A stretch of DNA of 64,000 bases from an uncultured Clostridium sp. (lineage in GTDB: Bacteria > Bacillota > Clostridia > Lachnospirales > Lachnospiraceae): positions 1 through 64,000 of the forward strand of contig CANRZB010000006.1 of assembly GCA_947644195.1 (NCBI GenBank). The letters are read 5' to 3'. Shown here in pieces: positions 53,656 to 63,471 of the stretch. A program made the translations under genes and the position numbers. Each line of letters begins with the position of its first letter. Position 1 is the stretch's first letter. Below the pieces are notes generated by a model. That model worked only from the letters and a program-made list of their open reading frames with translations, did not search any database and had not been told where the DNA came from.

Positions 53656-55592
53656 TTCTCCTCCGTTCCGAAGCGTTCCCCGCTCCCTGTAGCCTTCTTT
53701 AAAATTGGCTGAATCTTACATCCACTAACACCCCACAGTAACGGCATAGATAATATCAATGGGTACACATATCGGGGCATCGTATTGGCTGGACCGACAA
53801 AGACCGTCAGCATCAGGACAATAATTGGTGTCCACAGAAGAATCTTCCTCTTTTCTTTGCGATGTACCAGCGAAAGAATCTGCAGGATCATCAGCCAGGT
53901 ATAGAATCCCAGGCTGACTAACATCCCCAATCCCGGTATCTGTTTTATGATATAAGACATCTGATTCCATTCCTGCCGCCATACACGAAGCCGTTCCGGG
54001 CTCTGGACACCGTAATTCAATCCCGGCGGCTCAATTTTTGTATACACTAACCAATGTTCTGCCTCTGGATAGAAATATCCATAACAGCCACACATCGTCG
54101 CCTGCACATAGAGCGACGGATATTTTCCCAGATATTTTGCCCAGACCTTCAAAAAGTCCGACATTTCCTCTGGCGTCGTGTACTTATTGTAAGTAGATTT
54201 CACACGGTCTGCCAGCTCGGGCGTATATCGCTCCGCCAGTTCATCATACTTGGGCAGTACCTTTTTGATGATCTCCTGATCTTCTTTGTCGATATGATCC
54301 CCCTGCTCCTTGACCAATCTGGCAATCTGCTGAAACGGTACAGAATACATTTCCGCCTTACTTCCCGGCGATATCTTGAGCGCCGGATACAGCACCTGAA
54401 GAATCAGAACCATATAGACAAATACAGGAATTACCGTTGGAATCAACATCTTTTTCCACTCTCTGCGAAATGCAATCAAAAGTACGGCATCCACAACGAT
54501 TAGTACATAAACACCATTATTTCGCAATAACATTAACAGCAAATTGAGCAGAGCAAATATCACAATGTTTCGTTTCTTCGCCAAAAAAGCGCTCTGATGC
54601 AGCACGCAGTCACTGAGGAAAATAATGTATAGAAGCATGATAAAGGCAAAATTGGTATCTTTCAAAGTCGTCAGAGCAAAATTGGCATGCCATGGCAAGA
54701 GGCCATAAAATAAAAGAGTCAATACACGGAATCCTGCTTTGATCCGTAATTTACTCATATAGTAAATACTATAAGACAAGATTAGGGCAAAGACAATCAT
54801 CTGAAGATAACAGAACAGGAAAATCCCAATATACGGGGAGCCTAACAGATCTCCCACTTTCATGACAGTCACAGCCATCATTGTCTGCAGCACTGGATTG
54901 TTATTATTTAGAGTTACATCCTCTGAAATTGGCACCACCACCCGGAGACTGTTGGTATCATTGCCATAAAAGGTATCCAACATATCAAAGAAATCATAAT
55001 TCGTCAATCCTGGAAAATCTGCCACGGCATATGGCAGCCACATCAGCAGGATCAGCCCAAACACGACAAAAAAAGAGCGAATATTGCAGGTAAACCATCG
55101 TTTCTCCGGTACATCTTCTCCAGCCAGAAAGGAAACGTTTTTCAACCAGGTCAGAAGCAGAAGACTGATTGCATAGAAAAGTAGGAACAATCCGGCAAAT
55201 TTCACACCCGCTTTGAGAAAATTCCTCGTCGTTTCGAACACTTCTCCCCATCCAGCGGTTTCCTTGAAACTCCTTCCAAATACCTCAAAAAATGCAAAGA
55301 GAACCCCAGGAATAACCGACAGTTTTCTGACGCGGGATTCTTTGATCTGCAATGCTTTATAAAAAAGGAAACAAAGGGCGCCCGTTAGGATGAATTCTTT
55401 GATGGAATATCCGTCTAAAGACATTTTGAAATCCCAGACTAGCCGGAACCAGGCATGCATGCCCTCAATCGCTGCATTTTCCTCCAACTGTTTTATCGTA
55501 AAAATAGTCATCCTCAAATTCAAGCTGATTCCTGCTAACACAGCCAGTAATAATGCGATGACATAATCTTTTCTTTTATTCGTTTCTGACAT
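53652..55592 (-). CDS. DUF6020-type polytopic membrane protein
   Basis: A 646-residue protein with about 12 membrane helices and a long extracellular loop (about 400-520). Conserved-looking loops are PGLTNYDFFDMLDTFYGND, SEDVTLNNNNPVLQT and FALTTLKDTNFAFIML. It resembles GT-C-fold family members annotated as DUF6020 in Lachnospiraceae. It probably transfers lipid-linked sugars. It is first in an operon of four with a sigma-A promoter 265 bases upstream. Confidence 0.75.
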   Translation of the reverse strand: MSETNKRKDYVIALLLAVLAGISLNLRMTIFTIKQLEENAAIEGMHAWFRLVWDFKMSLDGYSIKEFILTGALCFLFYKALQIKESRVRKLSVIPGVLFAFFEVFGRSFKETAGWGEVFETTRNFLKAGVKFAGLFLLFYAISLLLLTWLKNVSFLAGEDVPEKRWFTCNIRSFFVVFGLILLMWLPYAVADFPGLTNYDFFDMLDTFYGNDTNSLRVVVPISEDVTLNNNNPVLQTMMAVTVMKVGDLLGSPYIGIFLFCYLQMIVFALILSYSIYYMSKLRIKAGFRVLTLLFYGLLPWHANFALTTLKDTNFAFIMLLYIIFLSDCVLHQSAFLAKKRNIVIFALLNLLLMLLRNNGVYVLIVVDAVLLIAFRREWKKMLIPTVIPVFVYMVLILQVLYPALKISPGSKAEMYSVPFQQIARLVKEQGDHIDKEDQEIIKKVLPKYDELAERYTPELADRVKSTYNKYTTPEEMSDFLKVWAKYLGKYPSLYVQATMCGCYGYFYPEAEHWLVYTKIEPPGLNYGVQSPERLRVWRQEWNQMSYIIKQIPGLGMLVSLGFYTWLMILQILSLVHRKEKRKILLWTPIIVLMLTVFVGPANTMPRYVYPLILSMPLLWGVSGCKIQPILKKATGSGERFGTEEK

Positions 55593-55856
55593 GTTCCTCT
55601 CCGTTCCTGAGTACCCAAATTTCCTGTGCAGACTGATACACCGGAAATATTTGTTTTACCTTGTAAAACGCCCCTCATTTTTTACCTGAAACAACGAATC
55701 CTACGCCGACTTTCTTTTTCTTATTTTTCCTCAGCGGCTGATTCCTTATTCTTCATCATTTTCCCATATCTGCCTTGAAAAAATTGATTTTTTAGAATGT
55801 AGGGACTTTCTAACCAGATGGTTATACCTGGCAGATCATGGAAATTATATACGTGC

Positions 55857-55885
55857 AATATAGCACACAGCTATGTGGATGTCAA
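55857..55885 (-). promoter_or_regulatory. Sigma-A promoter of the DUF6020-GT2-DUF2304-gtrA operon
   Basis: TTGACA (55880-55885), 17-base spacer, TATATT (55857-55862). The gap 55593-55902 otherwise contains only a long leader with no structure I can assign. Confidence 0.7.
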
Positions 55886-55902
55886 GTTAGGAAGCATCAC
55901 GA

Positions 55903-57756
55903 TCACGATGTTTTCTGAAGACCAGTTAAATGGCGGTTGATCCCCAGACCCATTCCCACCAGTGCAAAAAATATCGTGGACACCACCACACTGGAATCAT
56001 TTGTCAGTCCCAGAATCAGATATCCCAGAATAGAGACCATCACGGCCAGCCCCATTTTAGCCAGGTAGCTGTCATAATTCTGTTTCCAATACAGACGGAA
56101 ACTTCTGGCAAAGTACCAGCCAAAGAACACCAAAAATGCCAGCAGAGATGGAATCCCTGTTAATGCCGCAATTTGCAGATACATACAATGAGGTTTCGTC
56201 ATAATCTCAATATCATGTCCCGAATTATACAATCCTACCAGGTCGTCATTCGGATAAGAAATTACAAAGGTATCCGGCCCAGATCCCAGCAAAGGATATT
56301 TCTTTAACAGAGGAAGTGTTCTCGACCAGATGTAGCCTCGCTTGTTTGCCAGCAAATAATTTTTCTCCAGAAATCCATCCCCCTCCTGGTATCTGCGGAT
56401 ATGGAAAAAAGAAGATCCAGCTCCCTTTATATAATAGGATTCATCCCCCGTTTTATAACGGTTACTGAACTTCCACTGTCTGGTAGGGCTGACCCAGTCA
56501 TTTCCCGTTCCGGTTCTCGGAATCTCCACATAGAAGCCCTTAAAACCAGGATCTTTTGACTCCGCAAAGGTAAACGGAAAACGTTCATCCGTAATCTCAT
56601 AGACGTCATCACTGCGCTGCGTGTGCGCCACGGGCTTGCCATCTCCGTCAACCACATGAAAGGTAGATGTATTGGTGGTTTCATCATAGTCTGCCGTAAA
56701 ATGGATTTCATTTCCCCGGTATCCAAATACCACATCTTTATCTGACTCTATATACTCCAGCGCATACTCTTTGGGAGATGCTGAAAACATGGAGCGCATA
56801 CGATTCCACAATACATTTTGATTCATGATATTGATTATCACAAATACAGCAGTTGCCACCAGAATGATTCCCGCCGTCAATTTCCAATTCCGGAAAAACA
56901 GCGCCCGCATACACAAAAGCATCACAAAGAACGTCATCACCAAGACCAGAATCCCGGCACGTGACTGAGAGGCAAAGAGTACGAAGACCAGACTGGCCGC
57001 CAGTACCCCATAAAAAATTCGCAGAACCAGCTTCTTGGTATGCATGAGCAGTGCAATCAATACTGGAACCACCAGAACTACATAGAATCCAACATAGTTA
57101 GGATTATACAGGGACATAAAGGTACGTCCCTTTTCAAATACGATCTTTAATTTTCCAACATTTTTCTTGTCTGTCATGATGAAACTTTGCAGTAATTTTG
57201 TCTTAAGCGGATCCAAGCCCAGGGCCTGCAGCACACCAAAGACAGCCATAATCGTTACTCCTGCAATAAACCACGGCATCAACCGCTTCACTGCTGCCTC
57301 CTGGCAAAGAACAAAAAATGCATAATAGACCAGTAACACATATCCCAAATGCATCCAAACCGGTTCAAATTGTTCATAGATTCCGACAAAAGAATAATGC
57401 CGGTTAATAGAGAACAGTGCAGATAGTAAAGTAAGCCCACCGTATACCAATAGAGGGATCATTATGGGATCCCAAATCGGCTTGATTTCTTCGGAAAAGA
57501 CCATATATATCAAGATACACAGAATAATAATAAACATAGCATAGGACCAAACCATCTTCACATGCAGAAACATATCGGAAGTCTTGTCTGCACCCTGAAA
57601 CCAATCATACTGAGTCAATCCGGTCCTAAAATGATATTGGCGCATAAACAGCGGAATGGCAGCCAGAAACATGATGAGTGGCAATAAATACCCCAGGGGA
57701 TATTTTTTTTGTGGTTGGCTCTTTTTTTTAGAATTTCTGTGTGTTGACTTTGACAT
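55903..57756 (-). CDS. O-antigen ligase/polymerase-like membrane protein
   Basis: A 617-residue protein with about 12 membrane helices. The Wzy/WaaL-type pattern FASQSRAGILVLVMTFFVM (about 265) is followed by an extracellular insertion of about 150 residues, then the PLLGSGPDTFVISYPN loop (about 485) with the family's GxGxxxF-like motif. It probably polymerises or ligates surface glycans. ATG 57756 follows GGAGGAAAG. It ends the operon that starts beyond the right edge with the nonulosonic acid genes. Confidence 0.85.
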   Translation of the reverse strand: MSKSTHRNSKKKSQPQKKYPLGYLLPLIMFLAAIPLFMRQYHFRTGLTQYDWFQGADKTSDMFLHVKMVWSYAMFIIILCILIYMVFSEEIKPIWDPIMIPLLVYGGLTLLSALFSINRHYSFVGIYEQFEPVWMHLGYVLLVYYAFFVLCQEAAVKRLMPWFIAGVTIMAVFGVLQALGLDPLKTKLLQSFIMTDKKNVGKLKIVFEKGRTFMSLYNPNYVGFYVVLVVPVLIALLMHTKKLVLRIFYGVLAASLVFVLFASQSRAGILVLVMTFFVMLLCMRALFFRNWKLTAGIILVATAVFVIINIMNQNVLWNRMRSMFSASPKEYALEYIESDKDVVFGYRGNEIHFTADYDETTNTSTFHVVDGDGKPVAHTQRSDDVYEITDERFPFTFAESKDPGFKGFYVEIPRTGTGNDWVSPTRQWKFSNRYKTGDESYYIKGAGSSFFHIRRYQEGDGFLEKNYLLANKRGYIWSRTLPLLKKYPLLGSGPDTFVISYPNDDLVGLYNSGHDIEIMTKPHCMYLQIAALTGIPSLLAFLVFFGWYFARSFRLYWKQNYDSYLAKMGLAVMVSILGYLILGLTNDSSVVVSTIFFALVGMGLGINRHLTGLQKTS

Positions 57757-57798
57757 TTCTCTTTCCTCCTGCACTTGACAACAAATATGTAAATCGCA

Positions 57799-58890
57799 TC
57801 ATTTTTGTTTCATTTTTTTCCATAAGCCTTTTATGGCAAACATTAATATATAATAATAACACAAAACTAGGACAATGCACAAAAAATAATATAACAAAAG
57901 ACCTTTATAGGAGATACCCATAAAAAATTCCTTATTCCGAAGATATTTTAACACCATAATAGCCGCCCCTTGATTAAGGTAGATAGCTAAAGACAGGGTA
58001 TCACAAAATCGAAACATCTTATGTTGGAACAGTTGATGAATTAAACTTTTTCCACTAAATACAATCGCGATCAAACACGGCATAACGATCATGATAGAAT
58101 ACAAAACTTTCGCTTCCTAATTCGGCTGGAACCATAATCCAAATAGTAATACATAACAAACCAATTCTGCGATGGTCAAAATGACTTTTTCTCCCTTATT
58201 CTGGACTTTTTCAACAATGCCCTCTGATAAAATATAACTTATCCCTCCTATACTGATGCCACAAAGGGCTCTTACTATTCCTCCATCAAAAATTCCAAGA
58301 AACTGCACTGCATCCAAAGTAGATGATTCGCAGTGATACATAAAACCATAGGTAGCCAATGCTGCCAATGGACAAAACAGGTACAGATACACATCCCTAT
58401 TCCTATAAAGTAAATAACACATAGGCAGCATAGCAATTAGCATAGCTGAGATATACCAAGTTGGTCCATTAAATCTGGCAGTATCAATTCCTGCCTGTGT
58501 TATCGCAAAAAATTCCGGAACAATGGATTCCAGATTTTTCAAAGAAGCGCCTCTATAGCAAACAACATAAAAGCAGAATACACAGATCAACAAAGCAATC
58601 CAGTATGGTATGGCTATCTTTTGAAATTTCTGGATAACAAAATAAAAAGCACCTTTCGCACTATCATTCATTTTCCCATCAGAACTGTCTGTTTTTAAAA
58701 CCCGAGAACTGGAAACCATAAATAATCCTGACACGATAAAGAAAAAATGCACGCCCCAAAATCCCATTTGGGAAGGTAACACAAATCCAGAATTTTTATC
58801 AATAAATTCTCCTGTATGACAGATAACAATAATAAACGCAAAGACCAATTTCAAAAAATCTAATTGATAATTTCTGGAACGTTCTTTCAT
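57799..58890 (-). pseudogene. Acyltransferase family 3 gene broken by an in-frame TAG
   Basis: An O-acyltransferase of the membrane acyltransferase-3 family. It begins NYQLDFLKLVFAFIIVICHT with GVHFFFIVSGLFMV, and has about ten helices. At 58117-58119 an amber codon follows GLWFQPN; the same frame continues without a shift (EAKVLYSIMIVMPCL) to a stop at 57799. Together they give 364 codons, a normal length for the family. Either the gene is a recent pseudogene, the codon is read through, or there is a sequencing error. ATG 58890 follows GGAGG. It lies between neuB and the O-antigen-ligase gene, so it probably acetylated the same glycan. Confidence 0.8.
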
Positions 58891-58906
58891 CACTTTTCCT
58901 CCGGTA

Positions 58907-59956
58907 TTATACTAATTCCCAAGTCAGAATGGTATCTTTGTCACAGTCCTTCTGTAATTTACGACCTATCACAATATCCTGATATACTGGCGAAATCCCC
59001 GAACCTGGTCTTTTAGAAATAAGATCCTGTTCCCGGATCATCTCATCTTTTTTCATATCCCGTGCCAAAACTAAAGACCTGCGGGCTTCCTGTCTTGGAA
59101 CCTGCTCACATGGTAAAACAGTTTTTTCGCTTTGTCCCAATACAGATTGTACTAACTGGAAATTATGAATGGCACTGGCAAAATCATACGGGTCGCCTGC
59201 ATGATAATGATCGTTCCCTGGTAATGTTTTATCCAACGTAAAATGTTTCTCAATGATCTCTGCACCCAAAAGATATGCCGTTGTTAAAATTGCCATATTC
59301 TTATCTGGTTTCGTATGATCACTATAACCAATTTTCAAATTCGGAAAAATTTCTTTCAATGTTTTAATAATATTCAGGTTCGCATCTTCATTTTTGCAAG
59401 GATAGGATAAAACACAATGCAACAGGGAAATATCCGAACAGCCTGCTTCCTGCATTACTCTGACCGCTTGTTCAACTTCTGACAGATAAGAGGCTCCTAC
59501 CGACAGGATAATAGGTTTTTGTTTCTTGGCAATATATCTTAAAAACGGCAAATTACTTAAATCTGACGATGAAATTTTATAAATATCAACCATATCATAC
59601 AAGTAATCTGCAGATGCATAATCAAAAGGCGTTGACATAAAATCAATCCCTAATTTATGACAATAATCACATAGCTGTTGATATTCCTTCTCTCCAAAAG
59701 AATCAAATTTTTTAAATAATTCATATTGGGAAGTGGTACTTTCCTCCGACAAATCCCAATAGGCCGGAGAATTTTTTGCCGCTATTGTCTCCGCCTTATA
59801 GGACTGGAATTTAATGGCATGAATCCCTGCCTGTTTCGCTTGCTCGACATAGTATAACGCCTCTTCCAACGGCGAGACCCCTCTTTTCTTCGCAGTGTCA
59901 TAAAAATTAACGCCTGCTTCTGCGATGACATATGGTTGTTTCCTATTTGTGCTCAT
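58907..59956 (-). CDS. N-acetylneuraminate/legionaminate/pseudaminate synthase (NeuB family)
   Basis: A 349-residue synthase that condenses a 6-carbon amino sugar with PEP to form a nonulosonic acid. It has the barrel motifs VIAEAGVNFYD, IKFQSYKAE, STPFDY, KISSSDLSN, LSVGAS, YSDHT and the key EKHFTLDKTLPGNDHYHA, and a C-terminal SAF/antifreeze-like domain (RRSLVLARDMKKDEMI). ATG 59956 follows GGAGG. The next gene upstream encodes the matching CMP transferase. Which of the sugars it makes cannot be settled; the PseG part next door points away from plain Neu5Ac. Confidence 0.92.
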   Translation of the reverse strand: MSTNRKQPYVIAEAGVNFYDTAKKRGVSPLEEALYYVEQAKQAGIHAIKFQSYKAETIAAKNSPAYWDLSEESTTSQYELFKKFDSFGEKEYQQLCDYCHKLGIDFMSTPFDYASADYLYDMVDIYKISSSDLSNLPFLRYIAKKQKPIILSVGASYLSEVEQAVRVMQEAGCSDISLLHCVLSYPCKNEDANLNIIKTLKEIFPNLKIGYSDHTKPDKNMAILTTAYLLGAEIIEKHFTLDKTLPGNDHYHAGDPYDFASAIHNFQLVQSVLGQSEKTVLPCEQVPRQEARRSLVLARDMKKDEMIREQDLISKRPGSGISPVYQDIVIGRKLQKDCDKDTILTWELV

Positions 59957-60052
59957 GTTGCAATCCTCCTTTGCGAATAGCTCATTTATGGATGTTTGTG
60001 CTGCTTGCTTCACAAATTTGTTGTGTGAAAAATAGATTCCACCCTTTCCTTA

Positions 60053-61660
60053 CTATAAGTTATCAATTAAATTCATGATATGCTTTCTGCCGTTCCTAAG
60101 ATTTTTTTTCAACATTTTGAGCTGCATTTCCATCCTTCCTGACTGTTTCATGGAAATCAAACGCCCCAACGAAAATTCAATCATTTCGTCTGATGGATTC
60201 TTCCCTAGATAAATAAATCCATTAGACTCATTCATAAAATCATGTTTTGTCTCCCTTTCGTTCTGAGCCATAGAAATCGTAGGAATCCCAAGTAGCGCTA
60301 ATTCAAACCCCGTCCTCCCCCGCGAGGTAATAGCAATATCACATTTTGACATAATTTCGGGCATATTATTGATATTATATAGCATATTAATATTAGCGGG
60401 GTAGCTGGAATGTAACAATTGCTCATAATTGCTTTTGGCACGTCCAATCACAATCCAAAAATTGATCGCTGCATAATTTGAATTTTCAATTATTTGCAAA
60501 ATACGGTCCGTATAATTCTGAGGATCTGCCCCGCCAAAAGTGACTAATACATTTGTAACTTTTTCTCTAATTTCTATCGGCTCATATAGCAAAAATAATT
60601 TGGATGCGATAAAATAATCGGTTCCAACTTTTACATTCTTTGCAATTTTCTCTTCATACAATGCATTAAAAACCAGATCTGCAAGAGAAGCACCAGAACC
60701 TTCATCCTCAAAATTAATTATTTTGCCATCAGGATTACAATCTTTCAACGCCTGCATATAATCTGCACTAGTCGATAAAATATCATTGATAAATATATCA
60801 TATTTATTTTGTTTCACTCTTTGATACAGATCATCCAGACCATCAACCGGGATTAAATTATGCGTTGTCTTGCCAAACATTTCTCTCGTCGTCTGATGAA
60901 TGTCATAATAAATATCCGGTTTTGAAAAAAACTCATCCGCTAATTGAAAGACACGATAGATATGTCCCATTCCCCGTTGATTATTTCCATTTACATAAAA
61001 AGCTACTGATTTCTCGCTTAAAATATTTTCTGCCTGCCGCAGATCCCCAAATGAAAAAACATCAATCGCTTCCTGCTCCTTTAATTCATACAACTCACAC
61101 CGGTTTCCAATTCTGGAATTCTCAGTAATAAATTGTGGTTTCGTGATCAAAAAAGCCCCGGTTTCCATATAAAATGGGGGTAAAGAATGTTTATTCATCC
61201 TGGTTGATTGCAGGGGATCTACCTGATGATTCTCTCTTCTCCAATAAAAATTTGCACGGTTCGTAACTGATATCATAGTATCATAATCTTTAGAAATACA
61301 CAATCCAATCGCATCATCCAAGGTAGAAACTTTCAACGTAGGTGATATCGACTGCATAGTTATCACATAAGAATATTCACTAAAATCAATATCCTGTCCA
61401 ACGGTATAAACAACTTTATCCAAGGAAACGGCAGGACTACACAATGCCTCCTCCCTTTCTTTCGCAATTGCTCCCATCTGAGAAGCAATTAACAAAATTT
61501 CCTTTGAATTCGTAGTCACTAATACATCAGTAATATAATGAGAAGACATAGCATTACGGATCGCATAATAAATCATTGGCTTTCCATTAATAATTCTCAA
61601 ATTTTTATTGGGAAGGCTCCTGGATCCTTCACATGCTGGTATAATCGCTAATATCTTCAT
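60053..61660 (-). CDS. Fused CMP-nonulosonate cytidylyltransferase and PseG-like UDP-sugar hydrolase
   Basis: A 535-residue two-domain protein. Residues 1-220 are a CMP-sugar synthetase: ILAIIPACEGSRSLPNKNL, LVTTNSKEI, KEREEALCSPAVSLD, SISPTLKVSTLDDAI. The rest matches the PseG/SpsG family of GT-B-like UDP-sugar hydrolases: NNQRGMGHIYRVFQLADEF, INFEDEGSG, TFGGADPQNYT and SRGRTGFELALLGIPTISM. The fusion links activation of the finished sugar with hydrolysis of its UDP precursor. ATG 61660 follows GCAGGAGG. It is followed by neuB and preceded, with overlap, by a ThDP enzyme. Confidence 0.88.
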   Translation of the reverse strand: MKILAIIPACEGSRSLPNKNLRIINGKPMIYYAIRNAMSSHYITDVLVTTNSKEILLIASQMGAIAKEREEALCSPAVSLDKVVYTVGQDIDFSEYSYVITMQSISPTLKVSTLDDAIGLCISKDYDTMISVTNRANFYWRRENHQVDPLQSTRMNKHSLPPFYMETGAFLITKPQFITENSRIGNRCELYELKEQEAIDVFSFGDLRQAENILSEKSVAFYVNGNNQRGMGHIYRVFQLADEFFSKPDIYYDIHQTTREMFGKTTHNLIPVDGLDDLYQRVKQNKYDIFINDILSTSADYMQALKDCNPDGKIINFEDEGSGASLADLVFNALYEEKIAKNVKVGTDYFIASKLFLLYEPIEIREKVTNVLVTFGGADPQNYTDRILQIIENSNYAAINFWIVIGRAKSNYEQLLHSSYPANINMLYNINNMPEIMSKCDIAITSRGRTGFELALLGIPTISMAQNERETKHDFMNESNGFIYLGKNPSDEMIEFSLGRLISMKQSGRMEMQLKMLKKNLRNGRKHIMNLIDNL

Positions 61661-61673
61661 GAACACCTCCTGC

Positions 61674-63452
61674 TTATAACTTCGTATTCCAGACAGCAAA
61701 TGATATCTGTTCATATTCTTCACGATCTAAAAATGGCGACATATCATCAATCGGTGACGATATAATCCCATTCTCTGATTTCCGGTTCATCACCCTGGGT
61801 TCTATTACCTGTTCTGGATCTTGCAGCCATTCGCAGACCACGGCGCCATCCATCTCATACACTTCTTTTAATTTCTGTTTTAATTCGGCGTGATTTTCTA
61901 TTTTAATATAGGGAAGATCAAAAGCCTCTGCCACCTTTTTAAAATCTGGCATCTCAACTCCGGTATCCTCCGTACAGCCCACATATTGCTGAAACATATT
62001 GGATTGTGACCTAACAATCCCACGGTATCCTCCATTTGAACTGATAAATATCTTAATAGGTAGCTGATAATGTTTTATCGTCATAAGCTCCTGTATATTC
62101 AACATAATACTTCCATCGCCCGTAATCAGGGAAACCGTATCCTTAACAGCAGTTGCGGCACCAATTACTGCCGGCAAATCATACCCCATGGATCCGCAAT
62201 TCATATTGTTAATGATTCTCTGCTCTGGAAAATCAATCCCCATTTGAAGCACATGTGCAGCAATCGTGCTATTTCCCAAAACAATAACACTATCCTCCGG
62301 CAAACACTCTTTGAGACAATGTACAAAATGGTATGGATTGACCACTTTGCTCTTGGAGAATTTTTCAAGGTAGATCGGAAAGCGATCACGCAACATATTA
62401 CAATAATGGAGCCAATCGCTCTTATCACCAAAATCAAAGTGATCTATTTCCGATAAATCATCCATGACAAATTTTAAGTCCGTACAGATTGGAAGATCAA
62501 TCTTCATCGTAGGTTTTTTTAATTCCCATGGATCAACATCAATAACCATTTTTTTTGCATCCGGGGCAAATTGGTCATAATTAAATCCTATTTGCCGATA
62601 TGTCATCCGACATCCTATTCCAATAATCAAGTCTGCATTCTGCATCATGAAGTTGCCCGCACGCCCTCCAATAATACCAAAATTACCATAATATATGGAG
62701 TCCTGATTGGTAAAAAGGTCCGCATTATAGGTCGCTGCCAGTACAGGGATTCCCATTTTTGCAGCTAATTTTCGGAATTTCTCAACATAACCCGTACTGC
62801 GAATCCCTGAACCTGCTAAGATAACCGGTCTCTGTGCCTTTCGAATCTCCTCCAAAAATCCGTCCCGATTCCAATCTGTTAATTCTGTTGATGGTTGAAA
62901 ACGCCTCAAACCCTCGGTCTCAATTTCAGCACTCTGAATGTCCATAGGAATATCAACCCAACACGGGCCTCTCCGACCTTCCTTAGCAAGATATAAGGCT
63001 TTGTCCAACTCATAAACAACATCTTCTGCATTACGGACCATCACAGCATATTTCGTTAAGGATTGAACCGTTTCCACAATATTGTGTTCCTGCTCTCCCA
63101 TAAAACGTAACGGTAAGCCAGTACTATCCGCAGTCGTAGGATAACGAACCTGTCCTGAAATAATAAGCATCGGATAATTATCTTGGAAGGCACCTAATAC
63201 ACCGGTAATTGCATTCGTTCCTCCTGGACCAGTCGTCACACATACAGCAGCCACTTTTCCGGCAGCTCGGACATACCCTTCTGCAGCCATAGAACACGCC
63301 TGCTCATGCTGATTATAGGTCACATGTAACTTGGAATGATGCCCAAATGCATCATTTAAGAACATGGCGCCGCCTCCCACCAAACAAAAGACATCACTAA
63401 TGTCATGGTCAACCATCCAATCTGCAATTACATCTGCTACTCTCTTCTTCAT
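61674..63452 (-). CDS. Thiamine-diphosphate-dependent enzyme, acetolactate synthase-like
   Basis: A 592-residue three-domain ThDP enzyme. It has the catalytic Glu region VTYNQHEQACSMAAEGYVR, TTGPGGTNAITG, the central domain from PVILAGSGI, and the diphosphate site MGYDLPAVIGAA, LITGDGSIMLNIQELMT and FISSNGGYRG. It is in a nonulosonic acid operon, not with ilv genes, so making a sugar or C-branched precursor is more likely than acetolactate synthesis. ATG 63452 follows AAGGAAGG. The stop precedes the next gene's start by 13 bases. Confidence 0.88.
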   Translation of the reverse strand: MKKRVADVIADWMVDHDISDVFCLVGGGAMFLNDAFGHHSKLHVTYNQHEQACSMAAEGYVRAAGKVAAVCVTTGPGGTNAITGVLGAFQDNYPMLIISGQVRYPTTADSTGLPLRFMGEQEHNIVETVQSLTKYAVMVRNAEDVVYELDKALYLAKEGRRGPCWVDIPMDIQSAEIETEGLRRFQPSTELTDWNRDGFLEEIRKAQRPVILAGSGIRSTGYVEKFRKLAAKMGIPVLAATYNADLFTNQDSIYYGNFGIIGGRAGNFMMQNADLIIGIGCRMTYRQIGFNYDQFAPDAKKMVIDVDPWELKKPTMKIDLPICTDLKFVMDDLSEIDHFDFGDKSDWLHYCNMLRDRFPIYLEKFSKSKVVNPYHFVHCLKECLPEDSVIVLGNSTIAAHVLQMGIDFPEQRIINNMNCGSMGYDLPAVIGAATAVKDTVSLITGDGSIMLNIQELMTIKHYQLPIKIFISSNGGYRGIVRSQSNMFQQYVGCTEDTGVEMPDFKKVAEAFDLPYIKIENHAELKQKLKEVYEMDGAVVCEWLQDPEQVIEPRVMNRKSENGIISSPIDDMSPFLDREEYEQISFAVWNTKL

Positions 63453-63471
63453 TGTAATAATCCTTCCTTTA

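Noticed and set aside
58117-58119. In-frame TAG as programmed readthrough or pyrrolysine
   Set aside because: There is no supporting element or pyl gene in the window; a simple nonsense mutation or a sequencing error is more economical.
61674-63452. ThDP enzyme as the missing catalytic subunit of acetolactate synthase (ilvB)
   Set aside because: It is more than 40 kb from ilvN and sits in a nonulosonic acid operon; the location points to sugar metabolism.
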